64,000 bases of DNA from NCBI GenBank assembly GCA_947497265.1, contig CANMFP010000008.1:62001-126000 (forward strand). The letters run 5' to 3'. A program made the translations under genes and the position numbers. This document shows, in pieces, positions 16,179-24,764 of the stretch. The notes beneath the pieces are model-generated. The model searched no databases. It had not been told where the DNA came from and worked only from the letters and a program-made list of their open reading frames with translations. Within the stretch, counting starts at the first letter, position 1, and each line of letters opens with the position of its first letter. Origin of the DNA: an uncultured Isoptericola sp. Its GTDB lineage: Bacteria; Actinomycetota; Actinomycetes; Actinomycetales; Cellulomonadaceae.

Positions 16179-17102
16179 GTGCAGGGCATCCTCACCGGCT
16201 TCGCGATCATCGGCGTCGTCATCGCCGCCGGGTACGTCACCGGGAGGCTCCGGCTCGGCGGCCCGGAGGCGGGGACGACGCTCAACCGGATCGGCTTCTT
16301 CGTCGCCAGCCCTGCCCTGCTGTTCACGGTCGTGGCGGACGCCGACCTCGGCGCCCTGCTCGGCGCGCCGCTGCTGGTCCAGGCGATCGCCGGCGCCAGC
16401 GCCGCGGCGGTCTTCGTCGCGGTCAACCTGCTGTGGCTGAGGCTGCGCGTGCCCGAGGCCACGATCGGCGCGCTCGGCGCCGGCTACGTCAACGCCGGCA
16501 ACATCGGTCTTCCCGTGGCCCTCTACGTGCTCGGCGACGCCACCGCGGTGGTGCCGGTCATCGGCCTGCAGCTGCTGATCGTCTCACCGCTGGTGCTGCT
16601 CCTGCTGGACTCCAGCACCAGCGAGAACCGTGTCTCGCTGGGCTTCGTGCTCAGCCAGCCCGTGCGCAACCCCATCATCCTCGGCGCGCTGGCGGGCGGC
16701 GCCGTGTCCCTGTCCGGTGCCCGCGTGCCGGACGTGGTCCTCGCCCCGCTGGAGATCCTCGGCGGTGCAGCGATCCCGATGATCCTGCTCGCCTTCGGGA
16801 TGTCGTTGCACGGCTCGAGGCCGTTGCGCGGCCAGGAGGGACGCGCGGCGGTGGTCGTCGCGGCAGCGCTCAAGGCGGTGGTGATGCCGACCGTCGCGTT
16901 CGTCGTGGCGCGCTACGGGTTCGGGCTCGACGACGACGCGGTGGTCTCCGCGGTCACGCTCGCCGCGCTGCCCGCGGCGCAGAACATCTTCAACTACGCG
17001 GCACGCTTCCGGCGCGGCGAGGTGCTCGCCCGGGACACGATCCTGGTGACGACGCTCGCGTCGCCCGTCGTCCTGCTGGTCGCCGCGGCGCTGCTGACGT
17101 AG
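16179..17102 (+). CDS. AEC family transporter (auxin efflux carrier-like)
   Basis: A 307-residue membrane protein with about 10 helices in two repeats of five. The broken-helix segment GAGYVNAGNIGLPVALYVLG and the matching C-terminal ALPAAQNIFNYAARF are the family's substrate-pathway motifs. Relatives export small carboxylates such as malate or malonate. The GTG start lies next to the DUF885 stop, suggesting one transcript. The substrate is unknown. Confidence 0.87.
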   Translation: MQGILTGFAIIGVVIAAGYVTGRLRLGGPEAGTTLNRIGFFVASPALLFTVVADADLGALLGAPLLVQAIAGASAAAVFVAVNLLWLRLRVPEATIGALGAGYVNAGNIGLPVALYVLGDATAVVPVIGLQLLIVSPLVLLLLDSSTSENRVSLGFVLSQPVRNPIILGALAGGAVSLSGARVPDVVLAPLEILGGAAIPMILLAFGMSLHGSRPLRGQEGRAAVVVAAALKAVVMPTVAFVVARYGFGLDDDAVVSAVTLAALPAAQNIFNYAARFRRGEVLARDTILVTTLASPVVLLVAAALLT

Positions 17103-17191
17103 CAGCCGCGTCGACGTGTGAACATAGGCACGCCGTCGCACCACCACCCCCGGTCGACGGCGCCACCCGCCCCGACCCCGGAGGGATCTCG

Positions 17192-17824
17192 ATGAGCACC
17201 GCACCCCGTCAGTCCGACCTCAAGCCGGAGGGCGTCAGGCACAGCCTCCTGGAGGACGCCCTCGGCCTCCTCACCGGGACGTTCGTGGTGTCGCTGGGGC
17301 TGTTCCTGCTCCAGTCCGTCGGGGCGGTCACCGGGGGCACGGCCGGGCTGTCGCTGCTCGTGAGCTATGCCGTCGACCTCCCGTTCGGTTGGCTCTTCGC
17401 GCTGGTGAACCTGCCGTTCTTCGCCCTGGCGATCTGGAAGAAGGGGTGGGACTTCACGCTCCGCACCGGCCTCTCGATCGCGCTGGTGTCGCTGTTCAGC
17501 TCCCTGCAGGCCGCGATGTTCGGCACGATCGACGTCCCGACCCTCTTCGGCGTGCTCGGCGGCAACGTGCTGGCCGGGGTGGGCCTGCTCATCGTGTTCC
17601 GGCACCGCTCCAGCATCGGCGGGTTCAACATCGTCGCGCTCGTCGCGCAGGAACGGCTCGGCTGGCGCGCCGGGTACGTGCAGATGGCCCTCGACACCGC
17701 CGTGGTGCTGCTGGCCCTCACCGTCGTCGAACCGCTCACCGTGCTGGTCTCCGCCGTCGGCGCCGCACTGCTCAACCTCGTGCTCGCCCTGAACCACCGG
17801 CCGGGCCGGTACATGGGCTACTGA
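17192..17824 (+). CDS. YitT family membrane protein
   Basis: A 210-residue integral membrane protein with five predicted helices. GAVTGGTAGLSLLVSY, GWLFALVNLPFF and RHRSSIGGFNIVAL are characteristic of the YitT/YczE fold. It is shorter than Bacillus YitT and lacks the cytoplasmic DUF2179 domain. Function is unknown; some relatives are proposed transporters. GGAGGG 6 bases before the ATG is a clear ribosome binding site. It is convergent with the esterase gene. Confidence 0.85.
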   Translation: MSTAPRQSDLKPEGVRHSLLEDALGLLTGTFVVSLGLFLLQSVGAVTGGTAGLSLLVSYAVDLPFGWLFALVNLPFFALAIWKKGWDFTLRTGLSIALVSLFSSLQAAMFGTIDVPTLFGVLGGNVLAGVGLLIVFRHRSSIGGFNIVALVAQERLGWRAGYVQMALDTAVVLLALTVVEPLTVLVSAVGAALLNLVLALNHRPGRYMGY

Positions 17825-17843
17825 GAGCGCGGCGCCGTCGGCG

Positions 17844-19097
17844 TCAGGAGCTCGAGCAGGTCAGGTCCGGGGTGGTCGGCTCGCCGCTGGCGAGGAAGCC
17901 GAACGTCGCCGTGCCCCCCGCAGGGAGCTGGCCGTTCCACGACGCGTTGCGGACGACGACGGTCCCGCCCTGTGTGGTCACCTCGCCGTTCCACACCTGG
18001 TCGACGCTTCCGGACGGCTCCCAGCTGACGCTCCAGGACGACGTCGGCGCGTCGGCTCGGACCGTGACCTCGCCCTGGTACCCACCCGACCAGGAGTTCG
18101 CGGTGCTGTACGTCGCCGTGCAGTCCTCACCGGGCGTGGGGTCCGGGTCCGGCGTGGGGTCCGGGTCCGGCGTCGGGTCCGGGTCCGGCGACTCGGAGCC
18201 CAGGGCCGTGAAGAACTCCCAGATCTCGCCCGGCACCCAGGACTGCGCCTGCCCCTGGTCGCGCGCGTCCCACATGTGCCCGCTGTCCGAGGCGATCCAC
18301 ACCACCGGGTAGCCGTCGTCGCACGAGTAGGTGGTCTTGACGTGGGTACCGCTGCCCGGGGCAGGCTCGGGTGCGTTCTGCGCCTGGCACCCGTTGGTCT
18401 GCAGGGCGCGGTCACGCAGCTGGCGGCCCTGGGAGATGTTCAGGACGTCGTCGACGACCCCGTGCGAGCCGAGGTAGGCGATCGGCTCGGACCCGCCGGC
18501 GCACCCCGACAGCTGCGCGCCGTTGAGCACCGCCACCCCGCGGAACACGTCGGCGCGCGCGCACGCCAGCGCATTGCTCATGCCGCCGCCGTAGCTGAAG
18601 CCGGTGGCGAACCGCTGGGAGGTGTCGATGCACAGCGCCGACTCGACGGTGCTCAGCACGTCGTCGATGAACGCGACGTCCTGGCCGCCCGAGTTGGGCC
18701 ACGCGTTGTCGATGCCCTGCGGCGCGACGAACACGGTGCTGTCGCCGGCCTGCGGCTCGAGACCGTAGTAGCGCTGGTTCTCCACGTCCGCCGAGGTCCC
18801 GTGCCACCAGTGCAGCCCCACCACGAGGCGGTGAGCCCGGTCCGGGTCGTACCCGTCCGGCACGTCGAGGCGGAACGAGCGGGCCTGCCCGCCGCTGTTG
18901 ATGGTGTGGTTCCCCGTGGTGAGGCCTGCGGGCTGACCGCAACCCTCGGTCGCGGCCTGTGCGGCGCTCGTCTGCTGCGCCGTGGTGCTCGGCGACGTCG
19001 CCGAGACGGGTGCGTAGGCTCCGCCGAGGACGAGCAGTGCCGCCGCGGTCGACGACAGCAGCGCCCGACGGCCTCGGGTCCTGATGGGTTGTCGCAT
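17844..19097 (-). CDS. Secreted feruloyl-esterase/PHB-depolymerase-like enzyme with CBM2
   Basis: A 417-residue exported carbohydrate-active enzyme. Residues 1-45 are a signal peptide with twin arginines (RTRGRRALLS), so Tat or Sec export is possible. Residues about 55-300 are an alpha/beta hydrolase with nucleophile serine in ATGFSYGGGMS and a catalytic His in SDSGHMWD. A Pro-Asp-Thr linker follows, then a C-terminal family 2 cellulose-binding module (first Cys in GEDCTATY, last in PDLTCSSS, aromatic platform WSGGYQ, WEPSG and WNGQL). It probably removes feruloyl or acetyl groups from hemicellulose. GGAGGG lies 8 bases before the ATG. Confidence 0.9.
   Translation of the reverse strand: MRQPIRTRGRRALLSSTAAALLVLGGAYAPVSATSPSTTAQQTSAAQAATEGCGQPAGLTTGNHTINSGGQARSFRLDVPDGYDPDRAHRLVVGLHWWHGTSADVENQRYYGLEPQAGDSTVFVAPQGIDNAWPNSGGQDVAFIDDVLSTVESALCIDTSQRFATGFSYGGGMSNALACARADVFRGVAVLNGAQLSGCAGGSEPIAYLGSHGVVDDVLNISQGRQLRDRALQTNGCQAQNAPEPAPGSGTHVKTTYSCDDGYPVVWIASDSGHMWDARDQGQAQSWVPGEIWEFFTALGSESPDPDPTPDPDPTPDPDPTPGEDCTATYSTANSWSGGYQGEVTVRADAPTSSWSVSWEPSGSVDQVWNGEVTTQGGTVVVRNASWNGQLPAGGTATFGFLASGEPTTPDLTCSSS
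18135..18188. repeat. Three tandem 18-bp units encoding the Pro-Asp-Thr linker
   Basis: Three consecutive 18-bp units (one with a single change) encode PDPDPT hexapeptides between the catalytic domain and CBM2 of the esterase. Copy number probably varies between strains by slippage, which would change linker length. Confidence 0.85.
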
Positions 19098-19183
19098 GAT
19101 GACGCTCCCTCCGGTGGGGTCCTCGGCGACGCTGCCGGGACGGTGACGCGGGGCCGGTGCCAGCCTGGTCCGCGCCACCCGAA

Positions 19184-19195
19184 TGTAACGTTAGA
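19184..19195. promoter_or_regulatory. Candidate LacI-family operator upstream of the esterase gene
   Basis: TGTAACGTTAGA contains the perfect core palindrome TAACGTTA, and 10 of 12 positions are symmetric. The central C-G step and flanking T/A bases resemble operators of LacI-type sugar repressors. It lies 87 bases before the esterase ATG and 65 bases before maf on the other strand; esterase control is the more likely role. Confidence 0.45.
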
Positions 19196-19247
19196 CGCAC
19201 GCGCCGAAAGGGCATGAAACGGTTCGGGCGACGTCCTGGCGGTCGAC

Positions 19248-19253
19248 TAGGCT
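19248..19253 (+). promoter_or_regulatory. -10 box of maf (leaderless)
   Basis: TAGGCT ends 7 bases before the GTG at 19261. Confidence 0.5.
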
Positions 19254-19260
19254 CCCTGAC

Positions 19261-19905
19261 GTGCCGCACCTCGTCCTCGCCTCGAAGTCCCCCGCCCGCC
19301 TCGCCACCCTGCGTGCCGCGGGCATCGACCCCGGCGTCGACGTCTCGCACGTCGACGAGGACGCCGTGCTCGCCGCCGCGCGCGGACGCTTCGACGACCT
19401 CGGCCCCGCCGACGCCGTGCTGGTCCTCGCGCAGGCCAAGGCCGAGGAGGTCGCCGCGCGCACCGAGGGCGCGCTCGTGCTCGGCTGCGACTCGATGCTC
19501 GAGATCGACGGCGAGATCGTCGGCAAGCCCGGCACCCCCGAGATCGCCCGCGAGCGCTGGCGGCGCATGCGCGGCCGCTCCGGCGTGCTGCACAGCGGGC
19601 ACTGGGTCGTCGACTGCCGGGCGGACGACGACGGCGGCACGGCGGCCACGCTCGGCGGCTCCTCGTCGACGACGGTCTTCTTCGCCGACCTCGACGACGC
19701 CGAGATCGACGCCTACGTGGCGACCGGCGAACCGCTGCAGGTGGCCGGGGCCTTCACGATCGACGGGCTCGGCGGTCCGTACGTCGAACGGATCGAGGGT
19801 GACCACCACGGGGTGGTGGGTGTGAGCCTGCCGCTGCTGCGCGAGCTCCTCGCCGAGATCGACGTGCCCTTCCATCTGCTGCGAGCGCAGCACGGCCCTT
19901 CCTGA
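19261..19905 (+). CDS. maf: Maf-family nucleoside triphosphate pyrophosphatase
   Basis: A 214-residue Maf protein that hydrolyses non-canonical or excess NTPs to NMP and pyrophosphate, a house-cleaning role. The N-terminal SKSPAR loop binds phosphates, and Asp in GCDSM is the metal ligand and probable base; GKPGTPEIA and SGHWVVD follow in the usual order. The GTG start agrees with the leaderless promoter. accA follows after 159 bases on the same strand, an association often seen in actinobacteria. Confidence 0.92.
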   Translation: MPHLVLASKSPARLATLRAAGIDPGVDVSHVDEDAVLAAARGRFDDLGPADAVLVLAQAKAEEVAARTEGALVLGCDSMLEIDGEIVGKPGTPEIARERWRRMRGRSGVLHSGHWVVDCRADDDGGTAATLGGSSSTTVFFADLDDAEIDAYVATGEPLQVAGAFTIDGLGGPYVERIEGDHHGVVGVSLPLLRELLAEIDVPFHLLRAQHGPS

Positions 19906-20053
19906 CGAAACCGCCAACGCGCCCTGTGCACCCGGCACGATCGGCCCACGGTCCATGTGGGATGTGTACAAACGCCTTCGATCCGCGTTGGCACCCGGCA
20001 CAGACTTCCCCGGCCGGGCCGCACGGAGTGGCGGAGCGGGGACCTCGGCACGT

Positions 20054-20059
20054 TACCGT
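20054..20059 (+). promoter_or_regulatory. -10 box of accA (leaderless)
   Basis: TACCGT ends 5 bases before the GTG at 20065, slightly closer than at other genes. Nothing else definite was seen in the 159 bases between maf and accA. Confidence 0.4.
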
Positions 20060-20064
20060 GAGCC

Positions 20065-21852
20065 GTGCCCACCATCACGAAGGTCCTCGTCGCCAACCGC
20101 GGTGAGATCGCTGTCCGCATCGCCCGCGCCTGCGCCGACGCAGGCATCGCCTCCGTCGCCGTCTACGCCGACACCGACCGTCGGGCACTGCACGTGCAGC
20201 TCGCGGACGAGGCCTTCGCCCTCGACGGCACCCGCGCCGTGGACACCTACCTGAGCGCGGACAAGCTGCTCGACGTCGCCCGCCGGTCAGGAGCGGACGC
20301 CGTCCACCCGGGGTACGGGTTCCTGTCCGAGAACGCCGGCTTCGCCCAGGCGGTGATCGACGCCGGGCTGGTGTGGATCGGCCCGCCGCCCGCGGCCATC
20401 GAGTCCCTCGGCGACAAGGTGAGCGCGCGGCACATCGCGCAGCGCGCCGGCGCCCCGCTGGTCCCGGGCACCAAGGACCCTGTCGAGAGCGCCGCGGACG
20501 TACGCGAGTTCGCCGCGGAGCACGGCCTGCCCATCGCCATCAAGGCGGCCTACGGGGGTGGCGGGCGCGGCCTGAAGGTGGCCCGGTCGCACGAGGAGAT
20601 CGACGAGCTGTACGACTCCGCGGTGCGTGAGGCCGTCGCGGCGTTCGGTCGCGGCGAGTGCTTCGTGGAGCGCTACCTCGACAGGCCCCGGCACGTCGAG
20701 ACGCAGTGCCTGGCGGACTCGCACGGCAACGTCGTGGTGGTCTCCACGCGTGACTGCTCGCTGCAGCGCCGGCACCAGAAGCTCGTCGAGGAGGCGCCCG
20801 CACCGTTCCTGACGGCGGAGCAGGAGGCGGAGCTCGACCGCGCCTCGCGCGCCATCCTCACCGAGGCGGGCTACGTCGGCGCGGGGACCTGCGAGTTCCT
20901 GGTCGGCACGGACGGCACCCTGTCCTTCCTCGAGGTCAACACCCGCCTGCAGGTGGAGCACCCCGTCACCGAGGAGGTCACCGGGATCGACCTCGTGCGC
21001 GAGCAGCTGCGGATCGCCGCGGGCGAAGAGCTCGGCTACGACGTCGCCACCGTGCGGGGGCACTCTCTCGAGTTCCGTATCAACGGCGAGGACCCGGCCG
21101 CCGGGTTCCTGCCCGCACCGGGCACCGTGACCACGCTGCGCTGGCCGTCCGGCCCGGGCGTTCGCGTCGACACGGGGGTCGTCGAGGGCGACACCGTCTC
21201 CGGCCTGTTCGACTCGATGATCGCCAAGCTGATCGTCACCGGCGCCACCCGGGCCCAGGCGGTGGAACGCGCCCGCCGCGCCCTGCGCGAGCTCGAGGTC
21301 GCCGGGATCCCCACGGTCGTCCCGTTCCACCGCGCCGTGCTGGAGTCCGAGGACTTCGTGCCCCGGGACGCCGACACCCCGTTCCGCGTGCACACCCGCT
21401 GGATCGAGACCGACTTCGCCGACGCCGTCGCGGCCCTCGGGCCCTCCGACCCGCCGATGGCCGAGTCGGCGACCGAGGGGCCCGAGGAGCCTCCGGAGCG
21501 GGTGGTCGTCGAGGTCGGCGGGCGCCGGCTCGAGGTGGTCCTCCCGGCCGGGCTCGGCATGGGCCGCGCCGGTGGCACCGGCAAGGCCGCTCGCCGTCCT
21601 GCCCGCCGCGCAGCCCGGGGCGGCAGCGGGGGCGCGAGCGGCACCACGCTGGCCTCACCCATGCAGGGCACCATCGTCAAGGTGGCTGTCGCCGAGGGCG
21701 ACGAGGTCGTCGAGGGCGATCTCGTCGTCGTGCTCGAGGCGATGAAGATGGAGCAGCCGATCACCGCCCATCGGGCAGGGACCATCAAGAGCCTGAGCCT
21801 CGCCGCCGGCGCCGGCGTCTCCGCCGGTTCCGCCATCTGCGAGATCGCCTGA
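20065..21852 (+). CDS. accA: Acyl-CoA carboxylase alpha subunit (biotin carboxylase + biotin carrier)
   Basis: A 595-residue two-function subunit. Residues 1-450 are biotin carboxylase: [10 protein letters not shown] at the start, the ATP-grasp glycine loop in [11 protein letters not shown], and the catalytic [16 protein letters not shown] Gly/Arg/Ala-rich linker leads to the biotin-carrier domain at about 523-595, whose EAMKMEQP motif carries the biotinylated Lys561. It works with AccD and AccE encoded upstream and is the substrate of BirA. The Nudix gene starts 5 bases after its stop and is probably co-transcribed. Confidence 0.95.
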   Translation: MPTITKVLVANRGEIAVRIARACADAGIASVAVYADTDRRALHVQLADEAFALDGTRAVDTYLSADKLLDVARRSGADAVHPGYGFLSENAGFAQAVIDAGLVWIGPPPAAIESLGDKVSARHIAQRAGAPLVPGTKDPVESAADVREFAAEHGLPIAIKAAYGGGGRGLKVARSHEEIDELYDSAVREAVAAFGRGECFVERYLDRPRHVETQCLADSHGNVVVVSTRDCSLQRRHQKLVEEAPAPFLTAEQEAELDRASRAILTEAGYVGAGTCEFLVGTDGTLSFLEVNTRLQVEHPVTEEVTGIDLVREQLRIAAGEELGYDVATVRGHSLEFRINGEDPAAGFLPAPGTVTTLRWPSGPGVRVDTGVVEGDTVSGLFDSMIAKLIVTGATRAQAVERARRALRELEVAGIPTVVPFHRAVLESEDFVPRDADTPFRVHTRWIETDFADAVAALGPSDPPMAESATEGPEEPPERVVVEVGGRRLEVVLPAGLGMGRAGGTGKAARRPARRAARGGSGGASGTTLASPMQGTIVKVAVAEGDEVVEGDLVVVLEAMKMEQPITAHRAGTIKSLSLAAGAGVSAGSAICEIA

Positions 21853-21857
21853 TCGAC

Positions 21858-22382
21858 GTGTCCGGCGGCGCGCACCACCGGCACCCCGGCGACGGCTGGG
21901 TGCAGTGCGGGGACCACCGCCACTGGGGCCTGCACGGCGCAGCGGGGCTGTTCCTGGTGCGCCGGGCCGCACCTGCCCCCGACGGCACGCCCGGACCCGT
22001 GACCGACGTCGTCCTGCAGCACCGTGCGGCGTGGTCGCACCACGGCGGGACGTGGGGCATCCCGGGCGGGGCCGTCTCCCCCGACGAGACGCCGACCCAG
22101 GGGGCGCTGCGCGAGGCCGCCGAGGAGGCGGGCATCGATCCCGCCTCCGTGCGGGTGACCGCCGAGCACGTGCTCGACCACGGCGTGTGGACCTACACCA
22201 CGGTGCTCGGCGAGACCGTCTCCGGAGAACGCACGCCCGTCGAGGCCACGGACCCGGAGAGCATCGAGGTGCGCTGGGTGCCGGTCGGCGAGGTCGCCGG
22301 CCTTCCCCTGCACCCGGGCTTCGCCGACGCCCTGCCGCACCTCGCGCGCCTGCTCGACACGGACCGGCAGCACCGGCCCTGA
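21858..22382 (+). CDS. Nudix hydrolase
   Basis: A 174-residue Nudix protein that probably hydrolyses a nucleoside diphosphate derivative. The Nudix box is complete: GGAVSPDETP, seven residues on REAAEEAGI. The N-terminal segment (GGAHHRHPGDGWVQCGDHRHWG) is His/Cys-rich and could bind a metal. It starts 5 bases after accA, so it may act on a nucleotide or CoA-type by-product, but that is position-based inference. It is convergent with the lpdA-like gene. Confidence 0.88.
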   Translation: MSGGAHHRHPGDGWVQCGDHRHWGLHGAAGLFLVRRAAPAPDGTPGPVTDVVLQHRAAWSHHGGTWGIPGGAVSPDETPTQGALREAAEEAGIDPASVRVTAEHVLDHGVWTYTTVLGETVSGERTPVEATDPESIEVRWVPVGEVAGLPLHPGFADALPHLARLLDTDRQHRP

Positions 22383-22394
22383 CCCGCTCAGCGC

Positions 22395-23855
22395 TCAGCG
22401 CGGGGTGAGCTGGCCGTGCAGCACGCGTGCCGTCTCGCTGATCGTCCCCGACAGCGACGGGTAGATGGTGAACGTCTCGGCGACGTCGTCCACCGTGAGC
22501 CGGTGCGTGACCGCGAGCGTCACCGGGAAGATGAGCTCGCTCGCCCGCGGGCCGACGACGACGCCGCCCAGGACGGCGCCCGCCTCCGGGTGGGCGAACA
22601 GCTTGACGAAGCCGTCGTGGACGCCGTGCATCTTGGCCCGCGGGTTGCGGGCGAGCGGCAGCGTCGTGGTCACGTAGCGCGAGCCCTGCGAGCGCAGCTC
22701 CTCCTCCGAGTAGCCGACCGTCGCGATCTCCGGCGCCGTGAAGATGTTCGCCGCGACCTTGCCCAGGTGCAGCGGCGCGACGGCGTCGCCCAGCGCGTGC
22801 GCCATCGCGAGGCGGCCCTGCATGGCGGCGACCGACGCCAGCGGCAGCACACCGGTGCAGTCACCGGCCGCATAGACGCCGCGCACCGACGTGCGCGAGA
22901 CGCGGTCGACCTGGATGTGCCCGGAGTCCTTCAGGAGCACGCCGGCCTCCTCGAGGCCCAGACCCGTGGTGTTGGGCACGCCGCCGACGGCGATCAGCAC
23001 GTGGGAGCCCTCGACCACGCGGCCGTCGGAGAGGGTGACGGCGACGCCGTCAGTGGTGCGCTCGGCGGCCGCGGCCCGCGAACGTGACATGACCGTCATC
23101 CCGCGGCTGCGGAAGACGCCCTCGAGCAGCTCGGCGGCGTCCTCGTCCTCACCGGGGAGCACGCGGTCGCGCGAGGACACCAGGACGACCTCGGAGCCGA
23201 GTGCGAGGTAGGCACCGGCGAACTCCGCCCCGGTGACGCCGGAGCCGACCACGATGAGCTTCTCGGGCAGCTCCGCGAGGTTGTACAGCTGCGTCCAGGT
23301 GAGGATGCGCTCGCCGTCGGGCTCCGCGGTGGGCAGGGTGCGCGGCGTGGCGCCGGTGGCGAGCAGCACGATGTCCGCGTCGAGCGTGACCTCGGGTCCG
23401 CCGTCGGACGGCGCGACGGCGACCCGGCTGGGTCCGTCCAGGCGGCCGCTGCCGTCCATGATCCTGACGCCCTCGCGGTCCATGCGGGCCCGGATGTCGG
23501 CGGACTGTGCCGCGGCGAGTGCCAGCACGCGCTTGTTGACGGCCTGGAGGTCCACGAGAGCGCGCCGTGCGTCCGGGTCGTCGCCCGGCGTCACGCTGCC
23601 GCCGGTCCGGATGCCGAGCTCGGGCGCGGACTCCGCGATGGTCAGCCACTCGGCCGTGGCGATGAGCGTCTTGGAGGGGACGACGTCGGTCAGGACCGTC
23701 GCGCCGCCCATGCCCGAGCGCTCGACGACGGTGACGTCGGCCCCGGTGCGGCGGGCGACCAGGGCCGCCTCGTAGCCTCCCGGGCCGCCACCGATGACGA
23801 CGACGGAGTGGTTGGGTCCGGCAAGGATGCTGTTCTCTGCAGACACGGGTGCCAT
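22395..23855 (-). CDS. NAD(P)H-quinone dehydrogenase, LpdA type
   Basis: A 486-residue flavoprotein of the pyridine nucleotide-disulphide reductase family. The FAD loop is VVIGGGPGGYEAAL, and an NAD(P)H-binding GSGVTGAEFAGAYLALG and the FAD-closing YAAGDCTG are present. The redox-active Cys pair of true lipoamide dehydrogenases is missing: where they have a CxxxxC, this protein reads GATVLTDVVPSK. That is expected of the actinobacterial LpdA quinone reductases (Rv3303c-like), not decay. Start is ATG 23855 or GTG 23846; the latter has CACAAT ending 7 bases upstream and may be the true leaderless start. Confidence 0.88.
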   Translation of the reverse strand: MAPVSAENSILAGPNHSVVVIGGGPGGYEAALVARRTGADVTVVERSGMGGATVLTDVVPSKTLIATAEWLTIAESAPELGIRTGGSVTPGDDPDARRALVDLQAVNKRVLALAAAQSADIRARMDREGVRIMDGSGRLDGPSRVAVAPSDGGPEVTLDADIVLLATGATPRTLPTAEPDGERILTWTQLYNLAELPEKLIVVGSGVTGAEFAGAYLALGSEVVLVSSRDRVLPGEDEDAAELLEGVFRSRGMTVMSRSRAAAAERTTDGVAVTLSDGRVVEGSHVLIAVGGVPNTTGLGLEEAGVLLKDSGHIQVDRVSRTSVRGVYAAGDCTGVLPLASVAAMQGRLAMAHALGDAVAPLHLGKVAANIFTAPEIATVGYSEEELRSQGSRYVTTTLPLARNPRAKMHGVHDGFVKLFAHPEAGAVLGGVVVGPRASELIFPVTLAVTHRLTVDDVAETFTIYPSLSGTISETARVLHGQLTPR

Positions 23856-23889
23856 TGTGTCAGCACCGGCGGGCCCCTGCGGGCAGAGA

Positions 23890-23895
23890 TAGTCT
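23890..23895 (+). promoter_or_regulatory. -10 box of the pnp operon (leaderless)
   Basis: TAGTCT ends 7 bases before the ATG at 23903. Confidence 0.55.
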
Positions 23896-23902
23896 CGGGT
23901 CC

Positions 23903-24754
23903 ATGAGCACCACACCTGCTACGACGCCGGACCTCGACGACCCGAGGACCGATCCGTTCGACGTCGCGCGCGCTGCCGCGGACCACATCGCCGAGGCCAC
24001 CGGGGTCGCCGGGCACGACGTCGCCCTCGTCCTCGGCTCCGGCTGGGGCGGCGCGGCCGAGCTGGTCGGCGACGTGGTCGCCGAGCTGCCGACGCACGAG
24101 ATCCCGGGCTTCGCCCGCGCCGCGGTGGTGGGCCACGCCTCCACGACGCGCTCGATCCGCGTCGAGCGGCCCGACGGTTCGACCCGGCACGCGCTCGTCA
24201 TCGGCGGCCGCACCCACCTGTACGAGGGTCGTGGTGTCCGGCGGGTGGTGCACGGTGTGCGCACGGCGGCGGCGACCGGCTGCGAGTCGGTGGTCCTGAC
24301 GAACGGGTGCGGCGGCCTGCACATGGCGTGGCGCCCCGGGCAGCCGGTGCTCCTGCGCGACCACCTCAACCTGACCGCGACGTCGCCGCTCGAGGGCGCG
24401 ACGTTCGTCGACCTCACCGACCTGTACTCCCCGCGCCTGCGCGAGCTGGCGCAGGGCGTGGACCCGGAGCTGCCCGAGGGCGTGTACGCCCAGTTCCCCG
24501 GACCGCACTACGAGACCCCCGCCGAGGTGCGGATGGCCGGCATCATGGGCGCCGACCTGGTCGGCATGTCGACCACCCTCGAGGCGATCGCGGCGCGGCA
24601 CGCCGGCATGGACGTGCTCGGCATCTCCCTCGTGACGAACCTCGCGGCCGGGATCTCCCCGCAGCCGCTCTCCCACGAGGAGGTCCTCGAGGCGGGCCAG
24701 GCCGCAGGCCCCCGGATCAGCGACCTGCTCGCGAACATCGTCAAGGCGCTGTGA
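23903..24754 (+). CDS. pnp: Purine-nucleoside phosphorylase
   Basis: A 283-residue trimeric-type phosphorylase splitting inosine, guanosine or their deoxy forms into base and (deoxy)ribose-1-phosphate. LGSGWGG (phosphate loop), GRTHLYEG, TNGCGGLH and PGPHYETPAEVRM are in family order; VTNLAAGIS contains the Asn that recognises the purine. It is co-transcribed with the downstream phosphosugar mutase (10-base gap with a strong ribosome binding site). This pairing, like deoC-add 6 kb away, belongs to nucleoside salvage. Confidence 0.93.
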   Translation: MSTTPATTPDLDDPRTDPFDVARAAADHIAEATGVAGHDVALVLGSGWGGAAELVGDVVAELPTHEIPGFARAAVVGHASTTRSIRVERPDGSTRHALVIGGRTHLYEGRGVRRVVHGVRTAAATGCESVVLTNGCGGLHMAWRPGQPVLLRDHLNLTATSPLEGATFVDLTDLYSPRLRELAQGVDPELPEGVYAQFPGPHYETPAEVRMAGIMGADLVGMSTTLEAIAARHAGMDVLGISLVTNLAAGISPQPLSHEEVLEAGQAAGPRISDLLANIVKAL

Positions 24755-24764
24755 GGAGGGCTTG

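Noticed and set aside
13937-16462. An 841-codon minus-strand open frame antisense to the DUF885 gene
   Set aside because: It runs opposite a well-recognised gene with family motifs and normal codon bias. High GC content makes long antisense frames common here; several other long frames (for example 4319-5677 plus, 9561-12260 minus, 28-29 kb plus) were dropped for the same reason.
18135-18188. Short tandem repeats as a possible CRISPR array
   Set aside because: Units are contiguous without spacers, in frame, and encode the linker of the esterase.
22395-23855. Loss of both redox cysteines suggested a broken lipoamide dehydrogenase
   Set aside because: All nucleotide-binding motifs are intact, and LpdA-type quinone reductases of actinobacteria are known to lack the disulphide, so this is a different enzyme and not a decayed one.
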